From Rhizobium sp. CF122 (lineage in GTDB: Bacteria > Pseudomonadota > Alphaproteobacteria > Rhizobiales > Rhizobiaceae): 64,000 nt of DNA. This document shows, piece after piece, positions 52,558 through 61,505 of the stretch. The notes under the pieces were generated by a model. The model searched no databases, was not told the DNA's origin, and saw only the letters and a program-made list of their open reading frames with translations. The stretch covers positions 32,752 through 96,751 of the forward strand of contig NZ_AKKA01000109.1 of the NCBI RefSeq assembly GCF_000282035.1, given 5' to 3'. The translations under genes were made by a program, and so were the position numbers. Numbering within the stretch: position 1 is the first letter of the stretch; every line of letters starts with the position of its first letter.

Positions 52558-54483
52558 TCATTGGGCGACGCCTTGGCGAAGGGAGACGAGATCAACCACC
52601 CCGTCAAATGGCCGATAGTCCTGTACAAGCTCGCTCAGGATGCGGCGCAATTCCTCGACATCGCCCCCGTCGGCCGCGGAGCCCAGTTGCTGAAGTTTCG
52701 GTGACAGGGCCTCCCAGGTGATAAAGCGTTCCCGCGCGCGCATGATCTTGGGATGTTCGGTCGGCTCGGGATTGTCACCGATCAGCAATTCTTCGTAAAG
52801 CTTCTCTCCTGGCCGCAGGCCAGTCGTGACAATGCTGATGTCGCCTGACGGATTTCGCTCATCTTTGAGGGTCAGGCCGGATAGCTCGACCATACGCCGG
52901 GCAAGGTCGATGATCTTGACGGGTTCACCCATGTCGAGGACGAAGACGTCGCCTCCCTTGGCCATGGAGCCTGCCTGTATAACGAGCTCCGTTGCCTCCG
53001 GCACCGTCATGAAGAAGCGGATGATGTCGGGATGCGTCAGGGTAATGGGGCCGCCTTGGCGAATTTGCTGGCGGAACAAGGGGACAACCGAGCCGGATGA
53101 TCCCAATACGTTGCCAAACCGCACCATGGTGAGGACGGTTGTGGCGCCCTCTGCCGCCAATCCCTGAAGTGCCATTTCCGCCAGTCGCTTGGTAGCGCCC
53201 ATGACGTTGGTCGGCCTGACCGCCTTGTCTGTGCTGATCAGTATGAATCTTTCGGCGCCGGTATTGATCGCCGCTCGCGCAACCGCAGCAGTGCCAAAGA
53301 CATTCGTTTTGACCCCTTCCACGGGGTTCTTTTCAACCAGCGGCACATGTTTGTACGCTGCAGCGTGATAGACGGTGTTTGGCCGCCAGGTCTCCATGAT
53401 TTTCTGGATACGAAGCTCGTCGCAAACGCTTGCAAGCAGGGGCACGATCTGCAGCCCGGTATCCGTGTTGCTACCCAGCAGTTCGTTCTCTAAGGCATAA
53501 AGCCCATATTCGTTCTGGTCGAGGATCAGCAATGCCGCCGGCTTCAGCCGCGCCAGTCCGCGGCACAGTTCGCTGCCGATTGATCCGGCAGCGCCTGTCA
53601 CGAGCACGACCCGACCGCGAATGTTGCGTTCCAGCAGTGCTTGATCTGGCCGAACCGGCGTGCGGCCCAGCAGATCCTCAATATCCAGTTCCTGCAGGTC
53701 GGTGAACTCTGCCTGGCCGCCGGCGAGGGCGTTCAGGTCGGGGACAGTACGAACGGCAACGCGTGCTCCACGAAGCTGCTCCAGGATTTCATTGCGGCGG
53801 GACCGATCGATCTTCGGAAGCGCCAGGAGGATCGTGCGCACGTTCAGCCGCGCGCTCAATTCCACGATCTTCTCTGGATCGTAAACCACAACGCCGCCGA
53901 TAAGGCTTCCATGCAAGCTCTTGTCATCGTCGAGATAGCCGACAACCTTGAAATCAGCACTGCCGCTGAGCGCGCCAGCGACCTGCCTGCCTCCGGATCC
54001 AGCACCATAGATGAGCATGTTCGTCTGCGTGTTCTGTCGCAGGATCCGCTTGTAGGCCTCACTCAGGAAATATCTCGCCATGAAGCGGGACAGGCCGATC
54101 GCCAGCAGCAGCAACAACGGCTGCATGATGCCGATCGTGCGTGGTATTCCCGGGAAGCTGATGGCGGTAAAAATGGCCATGAATGCAAGGCCATAAATTG
54201 TTATGGCCTTGATTACCGTGATGAACGCCGACCAACCGAGGAAACGGAAGATTGCCCGGTAAAGACCCATTGTGATGAAGATCGGCAGGGCAATCACGAG
54301 TGACACAGGGATTGTTGCAAGCTGCATCCCGGTGAGCGTCACCCAATCATTCAAGCGAAAGCAAAAGGCGAGCCAGATGGTCAAGATGCAAAGGCATGAA
54401 TCGACAAGCAGGGCCAAAACACGCTTCGCAGGCCGTGGCAAATCGAGAATGCTTCGAACGTACCTGTCGGAAACCGCCCGCAT
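52558..54483 (-). CDS. Membrane UDP-GlcNAc 4,6-dehydratase (CapD/WbpM/WreV-like)
   Basis: A 641-residue protein with four N-terminal helices (about 20-135), a first nucleotide-binding motif GAGSGG at 160-165, and the catalytic SDR domain starting with GAAGSIG at 297-303. The active site reads STDK at 417-420 and NVMGATK with Met428 in place of Tyr and Lys432, the form diagnostic for inverting or retaining 4,6-dehydratases such as WbpM and CapD. It converts UDP-GlcNAc to the 4-keto-6-deoxy sugar. It lies between the ligase gene (six bases upstream) and the reductase gene. Confidence 0.92.
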   Translation of the reverse strand: MRAVSDRYVRSILDLPRPAKRVLALLVDSCLCILTIWLAFCFRLNDWVTLTGMQLATIPVSLVIALPIFITMGLYRAIFRFLGWSAFITVIKAITIYGLAFMAIFTAISFPGIPRTIGIMQPLLLLLAIGLSRFMARYFLSEAYKRILRQNTQTNMLIYGAGSGGRQVAGALSGSADFKVVGYLDDDKSLHGSLIGGVVVYDPEKIVELSARLNVRTILLALPKIDRSRRNEILEQLRGARVAVRTVPDLNALAGGQAEFTDLQELDIEDLLGRTPVRPDQALLERNIRGRVVLVTGAAGSIGSELCRGLARLKPAALLILDQNEYGLYALENELLGSNTDTGLQIVPLLASVCDELRIQKIMETWRPNTVYHAAAYKHVPLVEKNPVEGVKTNVFGTAAVARAAINTGAERFILISTDKAVRPTNVMGATKRLAEMALQGLAAEGATTVLTMVRFGNVLGSSGSVVPLFRQQIRQGGPITLTHPDIIRFFMTVPEATELVIQAGSMAKGGDVFVLDMGEPVKIIDLARRMVELSGLTLKDERNPSGDISIVTTGLRPGEKLYEELLIGDNPEPTEHPKIMRARERFITWEALSPKLQQLGSAADGGDVEELRRILSELVQDYRPFDGVVDLVSLRQGVAQ

Positions 54484-54489
54484 CTGCCC

Positions 54490-55860
54490 CTATCCCTGCA
54501 CGCGGACGGGAACTGCGTTAGGCAAATCGGCAGTGTGCAAAGGAACGTCACTGCTCTGGGCAACGGAGCCTGAACGCAGTCTTATCGAACAGGCAAAACA
54601 TGTGGCCGCAAACAGCAGGGCATAGGATTCGCCCAGGGCAAGCCGGTTGTTCGAATTGCTGAGGATAGTGAAGGCGAAGTAGACCGCAAACGTCAGGTAG
54701 CAAGCAAAGGCGCTCTTGCTGATGATGCCTGCCGAGGAAGCCCGATAAACACGATAGATGGCCGACACAACGATCAGCGCCAATATTGCGAGACCGGAGA
54801 AGCCATACCGGACGAGGATCTCGAGGTAGCCGTTGTGCATCAGCGTGTAGGTTACACCGCGATAAGGGGTCGTTTGCCAGATGGTGAGCCACGTGTTGCC
54901 GTTGCCGAAGGCCGGTGCGACGGAGATGACGTCGATTGCATTGGCCCACAGCTGCAGCCGCTCGTCCAGAGACCCTGGTGTCTCTGGGGAGGCGATCGCG
55001 TCCTGCAGGACGCGTTGCACGGAAACACCACTATCCAATCGATCAACGATCCCCACAACGGAACTAAACGTTGCAGCTCCGAAGTGCGCCAAGTTGTCGC
55101 GAACCTCGTAAATTCCCCACGACAGGAGCAAAAGGCCACTCATGGCGGCGGCGAGCACTGTCTTTCGCCGGAGGTAGAAAAGTGTCGCTGCCACCATCAG
55201 GCCAAGAGCTGGCAGTAGCGCCAACCATACGCCTTTGGACTTGGCGCCGTAAATGTTGAGAATCGCCAGGCCAATCACCATCACGGCAATCGCTGAGACA
55301 GCTGCCTTGGTGCGCGTTGAGCTGCCAATCTCCCATTGATGCAGGGCCCAGTAAAACGCCCCGATGAAGATAAAGCCACATCCGACCGCGCCGTGAATCG
55401 AATTATGATGGAAAGCAGGAGAGATCCGCTCTCCCGCCAAGATCGTCGATAGCGGCGTCGAGATCATCAGGAGGACAAGCGCGCCGCAGAAGAAAGCCAG
55501 CAAAATTGGCTTGATGAGGTTCCAGCTCGTATGCAGCGCCACGCCCATCGCAGGAAAAAAGATCGCAAAAGCGTAGAGCCACTCCGACGCGCCTCTTTCA
55601 CCGTCTACGATCAACCCGAAGAGAAACCTGAACAAAGCTAGGAAACCCCAAGCCACGCAGACGATCGCCAACCAGTCGGTCAGCGATGCGCGCAGAGGGA
55701 CCTTACGAAGCATAAGGGTCAAGGCCATGAGCAGGATGGCAGCATATCGATAGACGTCGCTCTCTATCAACGTGACTGACATCATCCCTAGCCATAATAT
55801 GGCGATGACGAAGTCGAGGGTTGCCGGCTTCGTCTGGCTGCGAGGTATAGATACTGTCAT
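54490..55860 (-). CDS. O-antigen ligase/Wzy-family membrane protein
   Basis: A 456-residue protein with about eleven helices. The Wzy_C region is recognisable by FHHNSIHGAVGCGFIFIGAFYWAL and by the long periplasmic loop SLDERLQLWANAIDVISVAPAFGNGNTWLTIWQ with a following LMHNGYLEILVRYGFSG. It could be the O-antigen ligase (WaaL) or the polymerase for the QuiNAc-containing glycan. It overlaps the GT25 gene start-to-stop by four bases (ATGA), and the 4,6-dehydratase follows. Confidence 0.85.
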   Translation of the reverse strand: MTVSIPRSQTKPATLDFVIAILWLGMMSVTLIESDVYRYAAILLMALTLMLRKVPLRASLTDWLAIVCVAWGFLALFRFLFGLIVDGERGASEWLYAFAIFFPAMGVALHTSWNLIKPILLAFFCGALVLLMISTPLSTILAGERISPAFHHNSIHGAVGCGFIFIGAFYWALHQWEIGSSTRTKAAVSAIAVMVIGLAILNIYGAKSKGVWLALLPALGLMVAATLFYLRRKTVLAAAMSGLLLLSWGIYEVRDNLAHFGAATFSSVVGIVDRLDSGVSVQRVLQDAIASPETPGSLDERLQLWANAIDVISVAPAFGNGNTWLTIWQTTPYRGVTYTLMHNGYLEILVRYGFSGLAILALIVVSAIYRVYRASSAGIISKSAFACYLTFAVYFAFTILSNSNNRLALGESYALLFAATCFACSIRLRSGSVAQSSDVPLHTADLPNAVPVRVQG

Positions 55861-56609
55861 GAGAGTGCATACCTTATCCGGCGCGCATATTCGATCAAGC
55901 GAAGAAAATGCGTTCCGATCTTGCGGGCGCCTCGCAATTTCACGGCACGGTACTGAGCCCTGTTGGCAATCTGGCTCACAGCTGAGCGTTCGGATAGTTC
56001 GACGATATTCTGCCGAACGGTATAGATATTAACGCCAGTCTTCCATCCGCGCTCAAGGGTCATATCGAAGGGGAATTCGATATCGCCCGCGCTTTCAAGC
56101 AGCTTTCGGGCGCCTTCGCGCGTGACCAAATAGCAAGCAGCTGAACCCTGCGGACCGTGCAAACAGCGCCCAACAGCATCTCCGTACTCCGAGATGGCGA
56201 CTGTCCGACACCATTTTGACCTGTGATTGAGCAACTTTACGACCTCGGCGGACGGGACTGCTCTTAAGATCGCAGCTGCCCTCGGCGTGAAATCCTGACG
56301 CAATTCCACGTCATCTTCCATAATGATGGCGTTTTCGTAGCTGCTTGAGAGAAAGGCCTCCAATGCCCTCATATGAGCACGATAGCAACCGTATTCCCCG
56401 GGCAACATCTGTCGGCCGTTCCGACGCAGAAATTCTTTCTCGTTAAACCCGGATCTTTGTGCCGCAGGGATTGAACGTCCATCCACACCTGGAACTCTGT
56501 CGATCTGCATTCCGGCCAGGGTTGCTTGCGACGAAACCTCCGCCCATCGCTTTGAAGAGCTGTCCATGTTGATCACGTACGCACCGATCAAACGTTGCAA
56601 ACGCTTCAT
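55857..56609 (-). CDS. Family 25 glycosyltransferase (LPS type)
   Basis: A ~250-residue GT25 enzyme of the LgtB/LpsA group. The opening LIGAYVINMDSSSKRWAEVSSQ is the family start, IDRVPGVDGRSI and PGEYGCYRAHMRALE follow, and IIMEDDVELR is the metal-binding ExDD motif. GT25 enzymes add galactose or glucose to LPS or collagen. The ATG at 56609 places the family start at residue 6; starts at 56636 and 56759 are open in frame, and none has a strong ribosome site. First gene of the leftward O-antigen-type operon. Confidence 0.85.
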   Translation of the reverse strand: MKRLQRLIGAYVINMDSSSKRWAEVSSQATLAGMQIDRVPGVDGRSIPAAQRSGFNEKEFLRRNGRQMLPGEYGCYRAHMRALEAFLSSSYENAIIMEDDVELRQDFTPRAAAILRAVPSAEVVKLLNHRSKWCRTVAISEYGDAVGRCLHGPQGSAACYLVTREGARKLLESAGDIEFPFDMTLERGWKTGVNIYTVRQNIVELSERSAVSQIANRAQYRAVKLRGARKIGTHFLRLIEYARRIRYALS

Positions 56610-57126
56610 CCCTGTTGCCGTGTTCAATTCGAGCATTTGATCCGCGTCACTTGTAGTACTCTTTCGACCCTTACCTTGCCTTTTGCTTTCGAGGCCTAAA
56701 GGAGACCGCAACGGCACAGACCGCTTTCGATGGCTTGAATGGATCATATTTCCGCCCATGCTTATCTACAACAGCTTCTGCGTGTGTATCCACAATTGTG
56801 GGCAAAGACCATGCTTCGGCCACAGCAAACTCGAAAGGTCGGGACGCATCCCATGGCAGTTGCAAATTCAACGCGGGTGTCTCCTACCTTCGTATTGGCG
56901 CTTCTTGCAAGCCCGATGTGGATCGGGTGCTCAAATTCCCGATAGTTTTGAAGGTTCGTTATCGGCTTTACCGTCGGGTACTCGGTGGTGAAGCTGACAG
57001 TGGGAGCACTTAAACCGAAGGTGCTATCTTTCTCTTGAGCCCGATGATCACTCTTTGCGCCCGCCTGAGCCTCTGTTAAGCATTCTAACTCTGCGAAACG
57101 AAACGCAAGCGAAAGAGACCGAACTC
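56610..57126. other. Divergent intergenic stretch between GT25 and GlpR-like genes
   Basis: About 500 bases. Open frames of 65-100 codons exist on both strands (for example 56671-56871 minus), but none has a known family or good ribosome site. It should contain promoters for both the O-antigen-type operon and the regulator. No repeats noticed. Confidence 0.4.
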
Positions 57127-57900
57127 ATGTTCCTGAGCGATCGCCAAACGGAAATAGTCGGGATGGCCAAGTCGAACGGCCGCGTTTTCGTCGAGGAGCT
57201 GGCGGCGCATTTCTCTGTTACGCCGCAAACGATCCGCAAGGATCTGAACGACCTCTGCGACGCCCAGATTTTGACGCGCGTTCATGGTGGCGCCACATTT
57301 CCAAGCGGCACCGAGAATGTGAAATATGAGGCGAGACGCCAGATCGCAGCGACCGAAAAGCAAGCGATCGGTGTGGCCGCCGCTGGGCTTATCCCAAATA
57401 ACGCTTCGCTTTTCATCAATATCGGCACCACGACGGAGGCCGTCGGCGAGGCGCTGATGAACCATCATGAGCTGATGGTCATTACCAACAACATCAACGT
57501 TGCCAATCGACTGAGGCTGCTTCCTACAATCGAGGTTGTCATAGCCGGCGGGGTCGTGCGCGGCTCTGACGGCGGTATCGTGGGGGAGGCGGCTGTCGAT
57601 TTCATTCGGCAATTCAAGGTGGACTATGCCGTTATCGGCGCATCGGCGATCGACGAGGACGGAGCACTGCTTGACTATGACTTTCGCGAGGTGAAGGTCG
57701 CGCAAGCAATCATCGCGAATGCGCGGCACGTCATTCTGGTGGCCGATTCGACGAAGTTCGAACGCACTGCGCCCGTTCGCATCGCCCAGCTTCCACAAGT
57801 GCATACCTTCATCACCGATCGGTGCATTACGCCTTCGATCCGCCGCCTGTGTCAGGAAAACAGCGTGAAGTTGATCGAGACTGGATCAGCGCATGGGTAG
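57127..57900 (+). CDS. glpR: DeoR-family regulator, GlpR-like
   Basis: A 257-residue DeoR repressor. The HTH (VEELAAHFSVTPQTIRKDLNDL) and the effector domain with the phospho-sugar-binding GTTTEAVGEAL, VITNNINVANRL, GGVVRGSDGGIVGEAAVDFIRQF and DYDFREVKVAQAII follow E. coli GlpR nearly block for block, which points to glycerol-3-phosphate as inducer. No glpD or glpFK is adjacent; the UgpBAEC-like operon at 43-48 kb may be a target, though that is a guess. The ATG at 57127 begins the family's usual start; a longer reading from 57055 is unlikely. Confidence 0.8.
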   Translation: MFLSDRQTEIVGMAKSNGRVFVEELAAHFSVTPQTIRKDLNDLCDAQILTRVHGGATFPSGTENVKYEARRQIAATEKQAIGVAAAGLIPNNASLFINIGTTTEAVGEALMNHHELMVITNNINVANRLRLLPTIEVVIAGGVVRGSDGGIVGEAAVDFIRQFKVDYAVIGASAIDEDGALLDYDFREVKVAQAIIANARHVILVADSTKFERTAPVRIAQLPQVHTFITDRCITPSIRRLCQENSVKLIETGSAHG

Positions 57901-57952
57901 ACACTGGCAATTTAGGGTTCATTCGATCCTTGTCCTGCGCTAGCTTTCGCGC

Positions 57953-58411
57953 ATGAGTCTAGAAACCGTCCGCGCATTCCTCAGCGCACATGCTCCCGAT
58001 CTCGAGATCATCGAAACCGCCGAAAGCTCTTCGACCGTGGCGCTGGCTGCCGACGCGCATGGGGTCGATCCCGCTCAGATCGCCAAGACGATCTGCCTGC
58101 GGGTCGGTGAGGAAACGATGCTGGTCGTTGCCGGCGGCCTGGCGAGGCTCGACAACAGGAAGTTCAAGGACACCTTCGGAGGCAAGGGCCGGATGCTTGG
58201 GCCGGAGGAGGTTGTGGAGGTCACCAGCCATCCCGTTGGTGGTGTCTGCCCCTTCGGCTTGCCAAGAATTTTGCCGATCTACTGCGATGTTTCGCTGCGG
58301 CGATTTGATGAAGTTGTGCCGGCTGCCGGGTCCACCAATTCGGCCGTGCGCATATCGACCGAGCGCTTGGCGCAACTGACAGGGGCGACCTGGGTCGACG
58401 TCTGCCAATAA
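57953..58411 (+). CDS. YbaK/EbsC-family aminoacyl-tRNA deacylase
   Basis: A 152-residue protein of the YbaK/ProX editing fold. The STVALAADAHGVDPAQIAKTICLRVG segment carries the conserved Lys, and GGVCPFGLP is the family's substrate loop. These stand-alone domains hydrolyse mischarged tRNAs (for example Cys- or Ala-tRNAPro). It lies 52 bases after the GlpR-like gene on the same strand but has no functional tie to it. Confidence 0.88.
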   Translation: MSLETVRAFLSAHAPDLEIIETAESSSTVALAADAHGVDPAQIAKTICLRVGEETMLVVAGGLARLDNRKFKDTFGGKGRMLGPEEVVEVTSHPVGGVCPFGLPRILPIYCDVSLRRFDEVVPAAGSTNSAVRISTERLAQLTGATWVDVCQ

Positions 58412-58501
58412 AGATCGGCGCGCCTAAAGCTTCAAACCCGCGAAGCAATCCCTATATAAGCCCCTGACATGCGTTGTTTGTCATGACAGGAGAGAGATTG
58501 G

Positions 58502-59497
58502 ATGCCTCGTGCCGTTTCGCGTTTTGCCAAGATTGCGGCGATTGCCGTTGTGACAGGCGCTACCGTATTTGCCTCGATCGGCGAGGCCGATGCGCGCCGC
58601 GCCGGCAGCTCCGGATTCGGCAGCCGCGGCACGCGAACGTTCCAGGCGCCGCCTGCCACGAGCACGGCGCCTTCGCCGGCTGCCCCAATTGAGCGCTCGA
58701 TGACGCCCCGCCAGCAAACCAACGCGCCATACGCCGGTCAGCAGCCACTCGGCACGCAGAGGCCTGGCATTTTCAATGGTTTTGGACGATCGATGATCGG
58801 TGGCCTTATCGCTGGTGGCCTTCTTGGCATGTTGCTCGGCCACGGTTTCGGCGGCGGCTTCGGCTTCCTCGGCATGCTGTTGCAGGTCGCCCTGATCGCC
58901 ATTGCGATTTCCTTTGCCATGCGTTTCTTCGCCAATCGCCGCCAGCCGGCCTACGGCGGTCCCACCCGCCCAACCGCCAGCAACATGGCTTCCGGCGGCA
59001 ACGCGTCATTTCCGATCCCGTCGATTGGATCGGGGGCAGGTTATCAACAGCGGCAGTCAAACGCGAAACCGAATGACGAGCTCGGCCTAGGTCAGCGCGA
59101 TCTTGACCGCTTCGAGCAACTGCTGACAGAGGTGCAGACCGCCTATGGCGCCGAAGACTACGGCACGTTGCGCCGCCTAACGACGCCGGAAGCCATGTCC
59201 TACCTTGCCGAGGAACTCGGGGAGAATGCGACGAACGGCGTGCGCAACGAAGTGTCGAATGTCAAGCTGCTGCAGGGCGACGTTGCCGAAGCCTGGCGGG
59301 AGGATGGCGCGGAATACGCGACGCTTGCGATGCGCTATTCCTCTATCGACGCGCTCGTCGAGCGGGCGAACGGCAAGCTCGTCAGCGGGGACAACATTCG
59401 ACCGACAGAAACGACGGAAGTCTGGACTTTCGTGCGCAGGGGAGGGGACGAGTGGAAGCTCGCCGCAATCCAGGGCACAGAGCAGCGCGCCGCGTAA
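58502..59497 (+). CDS. Tim44-domain membrane protein
   Basis: A 331-residue protein. The first ~25 residues form a signal-like helix, then a Pro/Ala/Arg-rich linker, a Gly-rich hydrophobic region (about 97-145, two helices), and a C-terminal Tim44-like domain (about 190-328) with LDRFEQLLTEVQTAYGAEDYGTLRRLTTPEAMSYLAEEL. Bacterial Tim44-domain proteins (TimA-like) are envelope proteins of unknown role that share ancestry with the mitochondrial import protein. AGGAGAG stands before ATG 58502. Confidence 0.87.
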   Translation: MPRAVSRFAKIAAIAVVTGATVFASIGEADARRAGSSGFGSRGTRTFQAPPATSTAPSPAAPIERSMTPRQQTNAPYAGQQPLGTQRPGIFNGFGRSMIGGLIAGGLLGMLLGHGFGGGFGFLGMLLQVALIAIAISFAMRFFANRRQPAYGGPTRPTASNMASGGNASFPIPSIGSGAGYQQRQSNAKPNDELGLGQRDLDRFEQLLTEVQTAYGAEDYGTLRRLTTPEAMSYLAEELGENATNGVRNEVSNVKLLQGDVAEAWREDGAEYATLAMRYSSIDALVERANGKLVSGDNIRPTETTEVWTFVRRGGDEWKLAAIQGTEQRAA

Positions 59498-59516
59498 CCC
59501 ACGCGGCGAACGCCCT

Positions 59517-60185
59517 TCAACCCTCTTGAGCAGCGGGGACGACCCAAAGTGGCCGGTCGTCACGCTTGTTGCGCAAGGCCGGCGCTGACTGATCCTCGAC
59601 GGCGAGGCCCTCCTCGCCTTCCTGAACATCCACTTCATAGGTGTAGTCGTAGAGCATTTCGCATGCCCGCTCGCTGGCCTTGATCTTGGCTTCGGTTTCG
59701 CCGATCGCTGTCGAAATTGCCTTGATACGGGCACGCAGCATGGAGCCAAGAATGTCGGTCGCCGGTCGCTTTTCCAGCCTTTCCAGATGATGCTCGATGC
59801 GTGAGGCATGGCGCTCGAGTTCGCGTTTGCTAAAACGCGCCTTGCGCATTTCCTCCGACAGGTCAGATCGCATGCGGGTGAGCGGATCAAACGTGCCGGG
59901 CTCGCGCTCGTCCAAGGTCAGCTGATTGACCAACTTTTCGATGACCATAAGGGCTTGCAAGTCGATGGGGTCTGCGAGCTCAACGTCGTAGCCCGTATCA
60001 TCGAACACCTTCCTGCGGACTGGATCCAACAAGAGCTCGTAAGCCTTCTGCACTCGGCTGAATGCCTCCGGATCGCCCCCGGAGTCCGGATGCGTCGCCT
60101 TCGCGCGGCGCCGATACGCCGCCTTTACCTGGTCATCGGTCGCATCTCGCCGGACGCCGAGAATCTCATAAGGATTGGTCACCAT
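59517..60185 (-). CDS. J-domain (DnaJ-like) protein
   Basis: A 222-residue protein with an N-terminal J domain (about 3-65: NPYEILGVRRDATDDQVKAAYRRRAKATHPDS) including the HPD tripeptide that activates Hsp70/DnaK. The remainder is helical and coiled-coil-like (about 100-190) with an acidic C-terminal tail; the Gly/Phe and zinc-finger parts of true DnaJ are absent. It is a specialised co-chaperone. ATG 60185 is next to GGAGGG; GTG at 60182 is nearly as good. Convergent with the Tim44-domain gene. Confidence 0.88.
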   Translation of the reverse strand: MVTNPYEILGVRRDATDDQVKAAYRRRAKATHPDSGGDPEAFSRVQKAYELLLDPVRRKVFDDTGYDVELADPIDLQALMVIEKLVNQLTLDEREPGTFDPLTRMRSDLSEEMRKARFSKRELERHASRIEHHLERLEKRPATDILGSMLRARIKAISTAIGETEAKIKASERACEMLYDYTYEVDVQEGEEGLAVEDQSAPALRNKRDDRPLWVVPAAQEG

Positions 60186-60629
60186 CCCTCCGTCGCTGTT
60201 CGGACATTGCCGTGCCACCCATGAAGGGTATTCGTCCATCGAGGCTTTCTTCTACTATCACTGGGGCAGAGTTTGGACAAAAAGAATAAACAAAGTCGCA
60301 CGAGGAGATCGCCAGATTGCGCAACGCGGCCGCGTGACGATCGTCGCGCGGATTGGTGCTGCGAAAATTTGTGACCCATGTCCACATGATGTGCGATTCG
60401 GTCACTCGCGGGGCCCATTGCAGTGGCCTTCGATTCGACACTGATGCACATGGAGCCTGGCAAATATTCCCAATCGCTTCATCGCGGCTGCGCAAATAAC
60501 GCGTGCCCAGCATACTGCTTAATCGTTATAATCGCGCAGCCCGCGTTGACGGTATTCGTCAAATCGCGTTCTATCCGCCACCATTTGTCCGGCCGGCTCG
60601 GCGGGTCCGACGAATTCGGAGGAGGTTTT
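60186..60629. other. Intergenic stretch before panC
   Basis: About 440 bases between the divergent J-domain and panC genes. Frames of 70-115 codons on both strands show no family features. It holds the promoters of both genes; no hairpins or repeats stood out. Confidence 0.4.
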
Positions 60630-61505
60630 ATGCGCGTTGTCCGCACGATAGCTGAATTGCGCGATCGGCTTAGCGCCTCTCGGCGCGACGGCAAAGCGAT
60701 CGGTTTTGTACCCACCATGGGATTCCTGCATATCGGTCACATGGAGTTGGTCGCCCGCGCACGCTCGGAGAACGAGGTGAGCGTGGTCTCGATCTTCGTC
60801 AATCCGCTGCAGTTTGGCGCCAATGAGGATCTCGGCAAGTATCCGCGGGATCTGGCGCGCGACAGCGCGATGCTCGAGGCTGCCGGCGTCGACATCCTGT
60901 TTGCACCTGAAGTGAGCGAAATGTACCCGCGGCCGATGCTGACGCTCGTTGATGTCCCGGCACTCGGAAATCTACTGGAAGGGGAGGTGCGACCCGGGCA
61001 TTTCGCAGGTGTGGCGACCGTCGTCACGAAGCTTTTCAATCTCGTGCAGCCCGATCGCGCTTATTTTGGCGAGAAGGACTACCAGCAGGTGGCGCTTATC
61101 AAACGGATGGTCGAGGATCTCGCCCAGCCGGTTCGGGTTGTTGCCGTCCCGACGGTGCGCGAGGCCGATGGGCTTGCTTGCTCATCGCGCAATGTCTACC
61201 TCAATGAGCGGGAACGGGCCGCGGCCGTGGTCGTGCCGAATGCGCTGGCAGAAGCCGAGCGGCTCTATGCCAAGGGTTGTGATAGCCCCGAGGAAATGGA
61301 GGCGGCGCTCACACGGTTCATCGCGGTGGAACCGCTTGCTACGCCAGAAGTGGTCGCCGTACGCCATCCTGAAACGCTGGAGCGCTTGTCCTCGCTGCAA
61401 TCGGCGCCAGCCCTTGTTGCGCTCTTCGTGCGGATCGGCACGACGCGGCTCCTCGACAACAGGGTGATCGGGATCAAATCAATCAACAATTCGAGGGCGG
61501 CATAG
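60630..61505 (+). CDS. panC: Pantothenate synthetase
   Basis: A 291-residue enzyme that joins pantoate and beta-alanine using ATP, the last step of pantothenate synthesis. The nucleotide-binding HxGH appears in VPTMGFLHIGHMELV, and the family blocks NPLQFG, RPGHFAGVATVVTKLFN, FGEKDYQQ and SSRNVYL are in place. GGAGGAGG lies five bases before ATG 60630, which sets the start; readings from 60423 add 69 unlike residues. Its stop shares one base with the GTG of panB. Confidence 0.96.
   Translation: MRVVRTIAELRDRLSASRRDGKAIGFVPTMGFLHIGHMELVARARSENEVSVVSIFVNPLQFGANEDLGKYPRDLARDSAMLEAAGVDILFAPEVSEMYPRPMLTLVDVPALGNLLEGEVRPGHFAGVATVVTKLFNLVQPDRAYFGEKDYQQVALIKRMVEDLAQPVRVVAVPTVREADGLACSSRNVYLNERERAAAVVVPNALAEAERLYAKGCDSPEEMEAALTRFIAVEPLATPEVVAVRHPETLERLSSLQSAPALVALFVRIGTTRLLDNRVIGIKSINNSRAA

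Noticed and set aside
56671..56871. Minus-strand 66-codon frame upstream of the GT25 gene
   Set aside because: Lies in the presumed promoter region, lacks a ribosome site and family likeness.
60166..60513. 115-codon minus-strand frame before panC
   Set aside because: Overlaps the J-domain gene start and has no family features.
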